Shown piece by piece: positions 8,740 to 15,790 of a stretch of 15,884 bases of DNA. The DNA comes from Acidobacteriota bacterium (GTDB lineage: Bacteria > Acidobacteriota > Blastocatellia > RBC074). The first letter of the stretch is position 1; the number at the start of each line of letters is the position of its first letter. The position numbers and the translations under genes were made by a program. The stretch spans positions 1 to 15,884 of the forward strand of contig JAKEHZ010000275.1 in the NCBI GenBank assembly GCA_022614735.1, in the 5' to 3' direction. Below the pieces are notes generated by a model. The model saw nothing but the letters and a program-made list of their open reading frames with translations. It searched no databases and was not told the DNA's origin.

Positions 8740-8881
8740 GTAAATGGCGGCAATTGATTGCGGATTGCGGATTGCGGATTGCGGATTTGTCGTTTTCCAT
8801 GCCTCGTTTTGAACTCAATCCCTGCAAATAAAAAATCCGCAATCCGCAATCCGCAATCCGCAATCAATCGCCGCCATTTAC
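8740..8881. repeat. Inverted repeat C: ATTGCGG heptad arms
   Basis: The arms 8740-8788 and 8833-8881 are 49 nt each and match at 48 positions (A8752 is the mismatch). The loop is 44 nt. Each arm has an outer unique part (TAAATGGCGGC) and then four tandem ATTGCGG units (8757-8784 in the left arm). It begins 8 bp after the GGT-like gene and leaves about 120 bp before the next gene. There is no T run after the stem. Peptides such as IADCGLRIADF seen on either strand here are only translations of the heptads. Confidence 0.95.
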
Positions 8882-9000
8882 TGAAGCTCACATGGGTTGC
8901 TAATTTGATGATGATGCAGGAGCATGATGATATAGAATACAGTACGCGCAAAAATCTCGAGGTGTAATCATTTCAACCCAACCACTCGGAGGACACTGTC

Positions 9001-10317
9001 GTGAAAAATAAACTCGACCAAGCAAAGAACTCGACCAAGGCGCCATCGCGCCGCGACTTCGTCAAAACTGGTGTGGCGGCTGGAGCCGGATTGCTCATCG
9101 TTCCGTCAGCAACCGCTTTTGGCTCGACTGCGAATTCATCACTTGGACTTGGCATCATCGGATGCGGCGGACGCGGCAATTACGACGGCGGACAGTTCGC
9201 CAGGAACACAGATGTGCGTGTCACGGCTTTGATGGATTTATTCGACGATCGCCTTGAATCGACGCGCGCAAGCTTCGACAAAATAGCCGAAGAGAAAGGC
9301 TACGCGAAGATTTCGCAAACGAACATTTTCAAAGGCTGGCGCAGTTATGAGACCCTGGTCCAATCAAAAGATGTCGACTTAGTGCTCATCACCAGCCCCC
9401 CCTATTTCCATCCTGACCATCTCGAAGCCGCAGTCGCCGCCGGCAAACACGTCTATCTTGAAAAGCCGGTTGCGACGGACGTTCACGGTTGTCACCGTGT
9501 CATCAAAGCGGGCAAGCAGGCCAATGGCAAGTTGAGCATTCACGTCGGATTCCAGAAACGTTATGACGAGGGCTATCGCACAACGATCGAGAAGATTCAT
9601 GCGGGTGAAATCGGCGATATCGTCCTGGGCCAGACATTCTATTACACCAACGATCTCGATCGTCAGAACAAGGATGGAATGCCCGAGCTGGAAGCGCGCA
9701 TCCGCAACTGGGTCTTCGATAAAGCCCTCTCCGGCGACATCCTCGTTGAGCAGAACATTCACATCATCGATGTTGTGAATTGGGCACTCAAAGCGCATCC
9801 GGTCAAAGCGTCGGGAATCTGCGGTCGCGCCATGCGAAAAGAGGTCGGCGGTATTCCAGCCGAATTCCTGTGCAACGACCATTTCATCCTGACATACTAC
9901 TATCCCAACGACGTGCATATCAGCTTCAATTCGAACCAGTTCAAGAACAAGGGCTATCGCCAGCAGGGTGAGCGCTTCTTCGGCACTCTAGGCGTGAGCG
10001 AAACGATGCAGAGCAGCCCGGCGAAGATCACCCTCAACAAAGAGCAGGGCATCAAAGTTTATGAGGGGCCGGTCAATCTGAACACGGGTATCCAAGTGAA
10101 GATGAAGGCTCTCGTTGAAAGCATCAAGAGCGGCAAATTCGAAAATCAGGCCGAGCAGGGCGCAGATTCTACGCTGACCACAATCCTCGGAAGAATGGCT
10201 GCCTATTCGGGCAAAGAGGTGACGTGGGAGAAGATGTTCAAATCCGACGATAAGTGGAACACCAAGCTCAAGCTCGACAACCTTGGCAGTAACAGCGCAG
10301 TTTCGATGAAAGGCTAA
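9001..10317 (+). CDS. Tat-exported Gfo/Idh/MocA family oxidoreductase
   Basis: The 438-residue protein starts at GTG, preceded by GGAGGA at a spacing of 7 nt. Residues 15-42 form a twin-arginine signal (PSRRDFVKTGVAAGAGLL, then an AxA-like site around SATAFG), so it is exported folded with its cofactor. The NAD(P)-binding Rossmann domain follows (LGLGIIGCGGRGN, 48-60), then the family signature EKPVATD (154-160) and the C-terminal sheet domain with EQNIHIIDVVNW (250-261), where His254 takes the place of the conserved catalytic His. Family members act on sugars, inositols or glycosides. The substrate here is unknown, and no sugar genes are adjacent. Such exported members are common in Planctomycetota and Acidobacteriota. 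A weak promoter reading (TTGATG, 17 nt, TGATAT) lies around 8905-8935. Confidence 0.92.
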   Translation: MKNKLDQAKNSTKAPSRRDFVKTGVAAGAGLLIVPSATAFGSTANSSLGLGIIGCGGRGNYDGGQFARNTDVRVTALMDLFDDRLESTRASFDKIAEEKGYAKISQTNIFKGWRSYETLVQSKDVDLVLITSPPYFHPDHLEAAVAAGKHVYLEKPVATDVHGCHRVIKAGKQANGKLSIHVGFQKRYDEGYRTTIEKIHAGEIGDIVLGQTFYYTNDLDRQNKDGMPELEARIRNWVFDKALSGDILVEQNIHIIDVVNWALKAHPVKASGICGRAMRKEVGGIPAEFLCNDHFILTYYYPNDVHISFNSNQFKNKGYRQQGERFFGTLGVSETMQSSPAKITLNKEQGIKVYEGPVNLNTGIQVKMKALVESIKSGKFENQAEQGADSTLTTILGRMAAYSGKEVTWEKMFKSDDKWNTKLKLDNLGSNSAVSMKG

Positions 10318-10338
10318 CCATAAACATTTAGAAAGCGG

Positions 10339-10427
10339 AATTAACCACGGATCAACACGGATGCGACGGATAAGCGCGGATTTAATCCGCGTCTATCCGT
10401 CGCATCCGTGTTGATCCGTGGTTAATT
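10339..10427. repeat. Inverted repeat D (acggat family), overlaps the EEP gene end
   Basis: The arms 10339-10382 and 10384-10427 are 44 nt each, match at 42 positions and have a 1-nt centre. The arm begins AATTAACCACGGATCAACAC and repeats the word acggat at about 10-nt steps. It lies between convergent genes: 21 bp after the oxidoreductase stop, and overlapping the last 14 codons of the EEP gene. The EEP stop codon (10382-10384) is exactly at the dyad centre. The location would allow a role as bidirectional transcript end, but no T run is present. Confidence 0.95.
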
Positions 10428-11632
10428 ATTATATCTGCCGTAATCGGATCGTGATCGGAAATCTGTCCGCCATTCTCATTTACCAATCCGGCGATGCTCT
10501 GGGGGCTGCGGCTCACAATCCCGCTCGCTGAATCGATGAGATCTCCATCGCCAAGCGGTTTTATTCCTCGTCCGACAATCCAATCCAGACGAAAATCAAG
10601 CCGATGATTGAACCGCGACATCCTCTGCTCAAATGCATCAGCAAGAAATTTGGGCAGTGTGGTGCGGTCCTCAAATCCGCGCATTGGCACGATGCATGTC
10701 GTCGCTGAATTGTTGAAGCCCCGTTCGGTGAAACCGTTCTCGCGCAAATGAGTAAACAGCGGTTCTGAAGGTTGCGGGTTAGCGAAGATATGTTCCAAGC
10801 GTCCCTTGTCTGCGAATGACAACCGCAGCGATGCGCGAATTGTTCGGTACCATCCACCACGAGCAATAGCATTCGTGTTGAAATCACCGGCGATGATTGC
10901 GGCATCGGCAGTCCCCGCAAGTTGTAAGGCATCGATGATCGCCTTTATCTGTCGCGCACGACAGGCGGGCGTCTGGCGTACCTCGAGATGCGTGCTGACG
11001 AAAGTCATTTTGCGGTCATTGATTTCGACTTCGGCGGCAACGGCGTTGCGTGTGCCGATCCGTTTTTCCACATGCTCGTAATGTTTGAAACAGATCGGCA
11101 GCTTTATGATTCGTGGATTGTGCAGTTCGTATCGCGAGAGAATCGCATTGCCCTGCAGCGCGATAGTGTTCTCGCCCGGCATCTTCAAATCTTCACCATA
11201 ACCTTTCGAGAATTCGAGATAGGCCGGCGCAAAGAGCACGTGCATCCCGAGCGCTTTGCCGAGCTCGCGCGCGACGAAACGATGTCCCGACCGATTCATG
11301 CCCACATCAGCCTCATTGATCGAGATCAGATCGGCATCGCGCAAAACCGCATGCTCCAGAAAGGTTTTGCTTACCGCATCGAGGTGTTTGCCTTTCTCGA
11401 TATTCCAGTGCGCAATACGAACAAAATCGCGGATGTGCAGTTGAGTTTTACGAGCCGGATATAATCGCGGAATTCCAAGAAGCTCAGCCAGGTAGGAGCT
11501 GTGGCGTTGATAGGCTTCAGAGGCGCGTAATTCACGGAAGGTCTTGAAGCCTCTCAACTCGGCGATCAGTGATTGATTGTCAGAGTATTCCAGTGTTTCG
11601 CTATTATCGCCTGTTTCGTTTTCTCTCTTCAC
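10382..11632 (-). CDS. Endonuclease/exonuclease/phosphatase (EEP) family protein with repeat-derived ends
   Basis: EEP (DNase I-like) proteins are metal-dependent phosphodiesterases or phosphatases. The 416 residues show the catalytic set: Asn77 in HWNIEKG, Glu107 in LISINEADVG, His215 in VSTHLEV, Asp250 and Asn252 in GDFNTN, Asp350 in LDWIVG and Asp393-His394 in ISDHDPITAD. No signal peptide is visible. Residues 1-69 precede the domain and are not recognised. The start is GTG, overlapping the thioesterase stop (GTGA), so it is translationally coupled. Residues 2-13 (KRENETGDNSET) come from a single copy of the B/E repeat arm, and residues 403-416 (ending RMRRIDAD) come from inverted repeat D. 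The natural ends of the protein are therefore probably shorter. Substrate (nucleic acid, phosphoinositide or sphingomyelin-like) is unknown; the neighbours in the operon act on acyl-CoA. Confidence 0.88.
   Translation of the reverse strand: MKRENETGDNSETLEYSDNQSLIAELRGFKTFRELRASEAYQRHSSYLAELLGIPRLYPARKTQLHIRDFVRIAHWNIEKGKHLDAVSKTFLEHAVLRDADLISINEADVGMNRSGHRFVARELGKALGMHVLFAPAYLEFSKGYGEDLKMPGENTIALQGNAILSRYELHNPRIIKLPICFKHYEHVEKRIGTRNAVAAEVEINDRKMTFVSTHLEVRQTPACRARQIKAIIDALQLAGTADAAIIAGDFNTNAIARGGWYRTIRASLRLSFADKGRLEHIFANPQPSEPLFTHLRENGFTERGFNNSATTCIVPMRGFEDRTTLPKFLADAFEQRMSRFNHRLDFRLDWIVGRGIKPLGDGDLIDSASGIVSRSPQSIAGLVNENGGQISDHDPITADIIINHGSTRMRRIDAD
11594..11627. repeat. Single-arm copy of the B/E repeat family
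   Basis: Read on the minus strand it begins GAGAGAAAACGAAACAGGCG, with the second CGAAACA near its end. Compared with the E arm, I count 29 of 34 matching positions. No inverted partner lies nearby. It covers codons 2-13 of the EEP gene and keeps that frame open. Confidence 0.75.
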
Positions 11633-12075
11633 TTCTTATTTTGATATTTGCCCAATGCTTCGCGCAACTCTTCAGGGATCTCAACCGAACGCTCAGCAGC
11701 ATAATCGATCCAGGCAGTGACGCTATTTGCCGTTGCGACAAGCTCGTCCGTGCCGTGCAAGAACAACCCATAGCTCATCCTGAAACTTCGATGTCCGATT
11801 GACTCAACTCGGGCGCCAACATCAACGATCGCCGGAAAGACGACTTGCTGAATGAAATCGCAGGAGACCGAAACGAGCGTGGGCCCTTGCGAGTTGTTCC
11901 CCTGCCTTCCGGTGATGCCGATTGTACGAAACATCTCGACACGCGCCGATTCGAGATAGGTAAAATAGACGGTATTGTTGACGTGCCCCATCGAGTCCAT
12001 GTCACCCCAACGTACCTCGATCTCTTTCCAGAATGTGTATTGATCGCGCGTCATGGTCTGATCTGTCATTGTCAT
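11629..12075 (-). CDS. Acyl-CoA thioesterase, 4HBT hotdog family
   Basis: Hotdog thioesterases of the YbgC/FadM type hydrolyse acyl-CoA thioesters in the cytoplasm. The 148 residues match the family length. The active-site segment is VRWGDMDSMGHVNNTVYFTY, with Asp27 as the expected catalytic acid. It leads into the long hotdog helix (TYLESARVEMFRTIG) and then the sheet (TLVSVSCDFIQQVVFPAIVD, VESIGHRSFRMSYGLF). The gene overlaps the ligase stop by 4 bp (ATGA) and the EEP start by 4 bp (GTGA). Met4 and Met8 are alternative starts. Next to an acyl-CoA ligase it may recycle CoA or limit acyl-CoA build-up; chain length preference cannot be read from the sequence. Confidence 0.92.
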   Translation of the reverse strand: MTMTDQTMTRDQYTFWKEIEVRWGDMDSMGHVNNTVYFTYLESARVEMFRTIGITGRQGNNSQGPTLVSVSCDFIQQVVFPAIVDVGARVESIGHRSFRMSYGLFLHGTDELVATANSVTAWIDYAAERSVEIPEELREALGKYQNKK

Positions 12076-13703
12076 GCTAATTCCTGTTCGTGCATCTCGC
12101 GCAGCCTGAACTTCTGAATCTTGCCCGAAGCAGTCAGCGGGAATTCACTGACGAATCTCACATAACGAGGAACTTTGAAGCGCGCGATCCTGCCCTGACA
12201 GAAATCTCTCAACTCGTCTTGATTTGATGCCATTCCCGGTTTCAGCCTTACAGCTGCGGCAACCTCTTCGCCGAAAAACTCGCTGCTCACCGCGTAAACG
12301 TAAGCGTCAGAGACTGCCGGGTGCTGGCGCAACAGGTCCTCGATCTCTTTGGGCGCAATATTCTCTCCCCCACGAATGATGATGTCCTTGATGCGCCCGG
12401 TAATTCGCACATAGCCATCCTCGTCAATCACCGCCTGATCTCCGGTTCGCAGCCATCCTTCTTCGTCAATCACCGCGCGCGTCGCATCGTAGTTATTGTA
12501 ATAGCCCTTCATTACATTGTAGCCGCGCACACACAGCTCGCCCGGCTCGTCGCGCCCGAGAGTATGGCCCGCCACCGGCTCAACAATTTTCACTTCCATT
12601 TCCGGCAGGACTTTGCCGACAGTCTGCGTGCGATGTTCGATCGTGTCATCGCGCGGAGTCTGCGTGATGCCGGGCGATGCCTCGGTTAAACCGTAGATGA
12701 TCGTGATCTCGCGCAGATTCATCTCATCGATCGCGCGTCTCATCAGCGGCTCAGGGCAGAGCGCGCCGGCCATCACGCCCGTGCGTAATGACGAAAGATC
12801 GAACCGCTTGAACTCCGGGTCCTCCATTTCAGCTAGAAACATCGTCGGCACGCCGTAAAGCGATGTACAACGTTCCCTCTCGACGGTCTCCAAAACTTTG
12901 CGTGCATCGAAACTCTCAATCGGGCAGAGGCAGGCGCCATGAGTGTAGCTGCCAAGCACAGCGATCACACATCCGAAGCAATGAAACAGCGGCACGCAGA
13001 GACACAGTCGGTCCTTCGGGCTGTAGCCCAATCCACAACCGAGCCAGTAGCCGTTGTTGACGAGATTTCGACTTGAAAGCATCACCCCCTTCGGGAAACC
13101 CGTAGTGCCCGATGTGTACTGCATATTGATGATATCGTCCAATCCGACCTGGCTTTCACGCGCATCGAGCTCTCCCTCGTCGACGCCGCCTGCAAGTTCA
13201 CGCACTCTCTGATAAGGGATAAATCCTTCGGGGCTATCATCGCCTTCACCACGACTGATGAAGATCGATCGTTTTAAGTTCGGTAAACGGGAATTGCCGA
13301 TCGCGCCGATCTCACGAAGCACACTGATGTAATCAACATCTTTGAATCCGCGGATCGCGATGAGCGTCGCGGCCTCGCACTGGCGAAGCAGATAATCGAG
13401 CTCGTGCGCGCGCAAAGCAGTATTCACCGTCACAAGGATCGCGCCGATCTTCGCGAGCGCAAACTGCAGCACGATCCATTCGGGCACATTCGTAGCCCAC
13501 AACGCCACGCGTTCACCGTGCTCGACCCCGCAAGCCATCAATCCGCGCGCGATCAAGCGGGCCTCGGCTTCGAGCTCGGCGTAAGTCAAACGCAGATTGC
13601 GGTCTGAGTAAACGAGCGCTTCGTGGTCGGGAAGGGCTCTGGCGAGATGCGTGAGCAGAGCGCCGATGGTGAGATCACGATAGGGTGGAGGTTGATTGGT
13701 CAT
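12072..13703 (-). CDS. AMP-forming fatty acyl-CoA ligase
   Basis: This adenylate-forming enzyme activates a carboxylic acid with ATP and transfers it to CoA. The 543 residues show all core motifs: the P-loop QYTSGTTGFPKG (195-206), YGLTEASP (337-344), GWLRTGDQAVIDEDGYVRI with Asp422, the hinge GRIKDIIIRGGENIAPKEIE (436-455, Arg437) and the C-terminal ASGKIQKFRLRE with catalytic Lys528. The whole resembles medium- or long-chain fatty acyl-CoA synthetases of the YngI/AcsM kind, which is a family-level reading. It is the first gene of the overlapping trio ligase, thioesterase, EEP. Its upstream region (13704-13787) is mostly element E, so any promoter must lie within or beyond that hairpin. No Shine-Dalgarno is obvious before the ATG. 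Confidence 0.92.
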   Translation of the reverse strand: MTNQPPPYRDLTIGALLTHLARALPDHEALVYSDRNLRLTYAELEAEARLIARGLMACGVEHGERVALWATNVPEWIVLQFALAKIGAILVTVNTALRAHELDYLLRQCEAATLIAIRGFKDVDYISVLREIGAIGNSRLPNLKRSIFISRGEGDDSPEGFIPYQRVRELAGGVDEGELDARESQVGLDDIINMQYTSGTTGFPKGVMLSSRNLVNNGYWLGCGLGYSPKDRLCLCVPLFHCFGCVIAVLGSYTHGACLCPIESFDARKVLETVERERCTSLYGVPTMFLAEMEDPEFKRFDLSSLRTGVMAGALCPEPLMRRAIDEMNLREITIIYGLTEASPGITQTPRDDTIEHRTQTVGKVLPEMEVKIVEPVAGHTLGRDEPGELCVRGYNVMKGYYNNYDATRAVIDEEGWLRTGDQAVIDEDGYVRITGRIKDIIIRGGENIAPKEIEDLLRQHPAVSDAYVYAVSSEFFGEEVAAAVRLKPGMASNQDELRDFCQGRIARFKVPRYVRFVSEFPLTASGKIQKFRLREMHEQELA

Positions 13704-13739
13704 GACTAGATACCGACTGAGTGTTCAGTAAAGAGAGAT

Positions 13740-13839
13740 GAAGAGAGAATACGAAACAAACGAAAATAACAAAACAAACGAAAAATTTTAGGCTTTTTCG
13801 TTTGTTTCGTTATTTTCGTTTGTTTCGTATTCTCTCTTC
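13740..13839. repeat. Inverted repeat E (CGAAA family), overlaps the methyltransferase gene end
   Basis: The arms 13740-13785 and 13794-13839 are 46 nt each and match at 45 positions, with an 8-nt loop. The arm begins GAAGAGAGAATACGAAAC and repeats CGAAA words as in B. Most differences from B are A instead of G before CGAAA, plus a 1-nt indel. The methyltransferase stop (13788-13790) is in the loop, and the right arm encodes its last 15 residues or so. The ligase starts 36 bp beyond the left arm. Confidence 0.95.
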
Positions 13840-14675
13840 TTTTTCCCGACCTTCTGGAAAAACATGACATATTCGTGCTTGAAGATATAGAAACCGCCGG
13901 CCAGGGCGCGATAACGCCAGATATTTTCCAGATTACGTTTGGCGCGATTACCCTGCATATCCTTGACCACAATGCTTTTGAGCTTATAACCACGATCCAA
14001 GACTTCTTGCATGCAATGAAAGCCGAGAGGTATCCACTCACTTCCTGCATACATATCGCCAATAACGAGCACGAGGAATCGAGTTGCTTCAAGGAAAGGC
14101 GTGACCACGTCTACAACCTGACCGATCTTTTGCCTGAAAACTTCGACGCTCGGACAATTTGAGATATCTTCTGAGAGGTCCGAGAACCTGATGATTGAAT
14201 GGTAAGGCGGATGAAGAATCACGAGCTGACATTGTTCTCTGTCAATTTTTTTGAGGGCTTTGGTGATCAGCCGCTGCGCAACAACTGAGTTACAACTGTC
14301 TCCTGTCACCACCTGTGTGGTGATCTCGTGTGGATTGTTCTGACTTTCAATACGTTCCGCCGCTTGTTGAGCCAGTTCAGATTTGAGCTCGATTCCGACC
14401 CCGTGACGACCCAGACGCCGGCACTCAATCAAAGTGGTGCCTGAACCCAGAAAGGCATCCAGGACAACATCGCCGCGCCTGGTATAGCGACGCATGGCCT
14501 GATAGGGAATTTGCGGAACGAAGTTACCGTGATAATCAGCGAGATGCACACCGCTTCTGTCACGTTCAGGAATTAGCCAGAGTGAATCGGTAATTATTTC
14601 CGAATATTCACGCCACCGGTCGAGGTCAAGATCGTTAAGAGAAGATTTTTTTTCAGCTCTGTTTTGCCAGGTCAT
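13788..14675 (-). CDS. DNA methyltransferase of the N4/N6 amino class, solitary
   Basis: The protein of 295 residues has the S-adenosylmethionine motif DAFLGSGTT (73-81), with the supporting GIELK (94-98), followed by the catalytic motif IV as HPPY (155-158) in LVILHPPYHS. Motif I precedes motif IV. Amino-methyltransferases usually have DPPY, NPPY or SPPY, so His at the first position is unusual. It should modify an exocyclic amino group of A or C, but an RNA target cannot be excluded. No restriction enzyme is next to it, so it may be an orphan methylase. It starts 2 bp after the stop of the deoxyhypusine-synthase-like gene. Residues about 280-295 (KREYETNENNETNEKA) come from inverted repeat E, while the domain itself seems to finish at KHEYVMFFQKV. 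Confidence 0.85.
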   Translation of the reverse strand: MTWQNRAEKKSSLNDLDLDRWREYSEIITDSLWLIPERDRSGVHLADYHGNFVPQIPYQAMRRYTRRGDVVLDAFLGSGTTLIECRRLGRHGVGIELKSELAQQAAERIESQNNPHEITTQVVTGDSCNSVVAQRLITKALKKIDREQCQLVILHPPYHSIIRFSDLSEDISNCPSVEVFRQKIGQVVDVVTPFLEATRFLVLVIGDMYAGSEWIPLGFHCMQEVLDRGYKLKSIVVKDMQGNRAKRNLENIWRYRALAGGFYIFKHEYVMFFQKVGKKKREYETNENNETNEKA

Positions 14676-14677
14676 AT

Positions 14678-15772
14678 CTATTTGCCAACCGAACGCTCAT
14701 ACTCACTCTTCAGCAAGCTCATCATTTCATCACGCCGATCATACAACCGTTTCAATGGTCGTGGCTCGCGTTTAGCGAACGCATAGGCTGTGATCAAGGG
14801 CAGCGCAATGGTGGAATCGACATAGCAAACGACTGTGCCCGGCAATTGATCGGGGTCAATCTTGCCCCAGCTCACTGCTTCGGATGGCGTCGCCCCGCTA
14901 AGCCCGCCAGTGTCCTGGCGTGCGTCCGTCAGTTGCAGAAAGAGATCGTGCCCTTTCTCTTCGATGCCGAGCACTTCCTGAATCTGCGGCTCGGTCTGCA
15001 AGGCGAAGTTCTTCGGGCTGCCCCCGCCGCAGATGAAAATTGCCGATTTGCCTCCGGACCGTTTGGCTGAAAGCACTAATGCTGCAGTTTCGTTGACGTC
15101 AGTCGATGGATTGATTCGCAGCTTGCTTCCCTTCAGTTCCATCGCGGCAACGTTCATCCCGATAGAACTGTCGCCCGGTGATGAAGTGTAGAGCGGCACG
15201 CCACAGCGATAGGCCGCAGCGAGCAAAGATTGATTCTTCAATCCTAGCACGCGCTCGCGTTCGGTGACGTACTTGCCGCAGAGATAATGGAACTCTGCCG
15301 TCGACATCTCACGCTGGAACTCATCGGCGCAGATGATCTCGCGGAAGAAGGCGTCGGTCGAAAGCAGCACTTCGTAATCAAAGAAGATGTCGTAAATGCG
15401 CACGACGCCTTCCTCGCGCAACACCACGTCGCTGATCTGGTGGCTCCCGCGATGCATCGAAAGGCCAAGTCCAAAATGAGTATCGTGATAAAGATTCGCG
15501 CCGGTTGTGATAACCCAGTCGATGAAACCAGCTTCAATCAAGGGAATGATAGCGGAGATGCCAAGGCCGGCAGGCGTCAATGCGCCAGTGAGTGTCAATC
15601 CCACAGTCACGTCGTCCTGCAGCATTCGTTCGGCGAAGAGCTGAGCGCCCTCACGCAGACGAGCAGCGTTGTATGCCAGGAAATTATCTTCAATCAGTCG
15701 GACAATTGAAATGTCTCTGGAGATTGGCGTTGGCGCGATGCGTTTGCCTTGCAGGTACTTGCTTTCGTTCAT
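14678..15772 (-). CDS. Deoxyhypusine-synthase-like protein
   Basis: The DHS family uses NAD to move an aminobutyl group from spermidine. Eukaryotes and archaea modify eIF5A with it; bacterial relatives lack that target, and some are reported to make homospermidine. The 364 residues match the family length and motifs: LTLTGALTPAGLG (60-72), ITTGANLYHD (88-97), SSPGDSSIGMNVA (197-209), DVNETAALV (225-233), GGGSPKNF (249-256), and DTGGLSGATPSEAVSWGKI (287-305), in which Lys304 corresponds to the catalytic Lys of human DHS (EAVSWGK). The active site thus looks intact. A strong GGAGGTG lies 6 nt (from GGAGG) before the ATG and fixes the start. The methyltransferase gene follows after 2 bp. Inverted repeat F starts 18 bp upstream. 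Activity on polyamines is inferred from the family. Confidence 0.9.
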   Translation of the reverse strand: MNESKYLQGKRIAPTPISRDISIVRLIEDNFLAYNAARLREGAQLFAERMLQDDVTVGLTLTGALTPAGLGISAIIPLIEAGFIDWVITTGANLYHDTHFGLGLSMHRGSHQISDVVLREEGVVRIYDIFFDYEVLLSTDAFFREIICADEFQREMSTAEFHYLCGKYVTERERVLGLKNQSLLAAAYRCGVPLYTSSPGDSSIGMNVAAMELKGSKLRINPSTDVNETAALVLSAKRSGGKSAIFICGGGSPKNFALQTEPQIQEVLGIEEKGHDLFLQLTDARQDTGGLSGATPSEAVSWGKIDPDQLPGTVVCYVDSTIALPLITAYAFAKREPRPLKRLYDRRDEMMSLLKSEYERSVGK

Positions 15773-15776
15773 TGTT

Positions 15777-15783
15777 CACCTCC
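15777..15783 (-). promoter_or_regulatory. Strong ribosome binding site of the deoxyhypusine-synthase-like gene
   Basis: GGAGGTG on the minus strand is close to a full anti-16S match, well placed before the ATG at 15772. Only 7 bp separate it from the foot of inverted repeat F, so a folded F in the transcript would stand directly before the ribosome site. Confidence 0.8.
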
Positions 15784-15790
15784 GAAAATA

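Noticed and set aside
8613..8967. Frames on both strands with peptides such as IADCGLRI
   Set aside because: These are translations of the ATTGCGG heptads in element C. Stop-free reading of a 7-nt repeat in three frames does not indicate a gene.
2066..13839. Elements A-E considered as ordinary MITEs or insertion sequences
   Set aside because: I found no flanking target duplications by eye and no shared terminal sequence among the word families. A non-autonomous origin remains possible but is not shown.
13788..15772. Methyltransferase region considered as a restriction-modification or defence locus
   Set aside because: No nuclease or specificity subunit is adjacent. The neighbour is a deoxyhypusine-synthase-like enzyme, and the EEP protein lies three genes away in an acyl-CoA operon.
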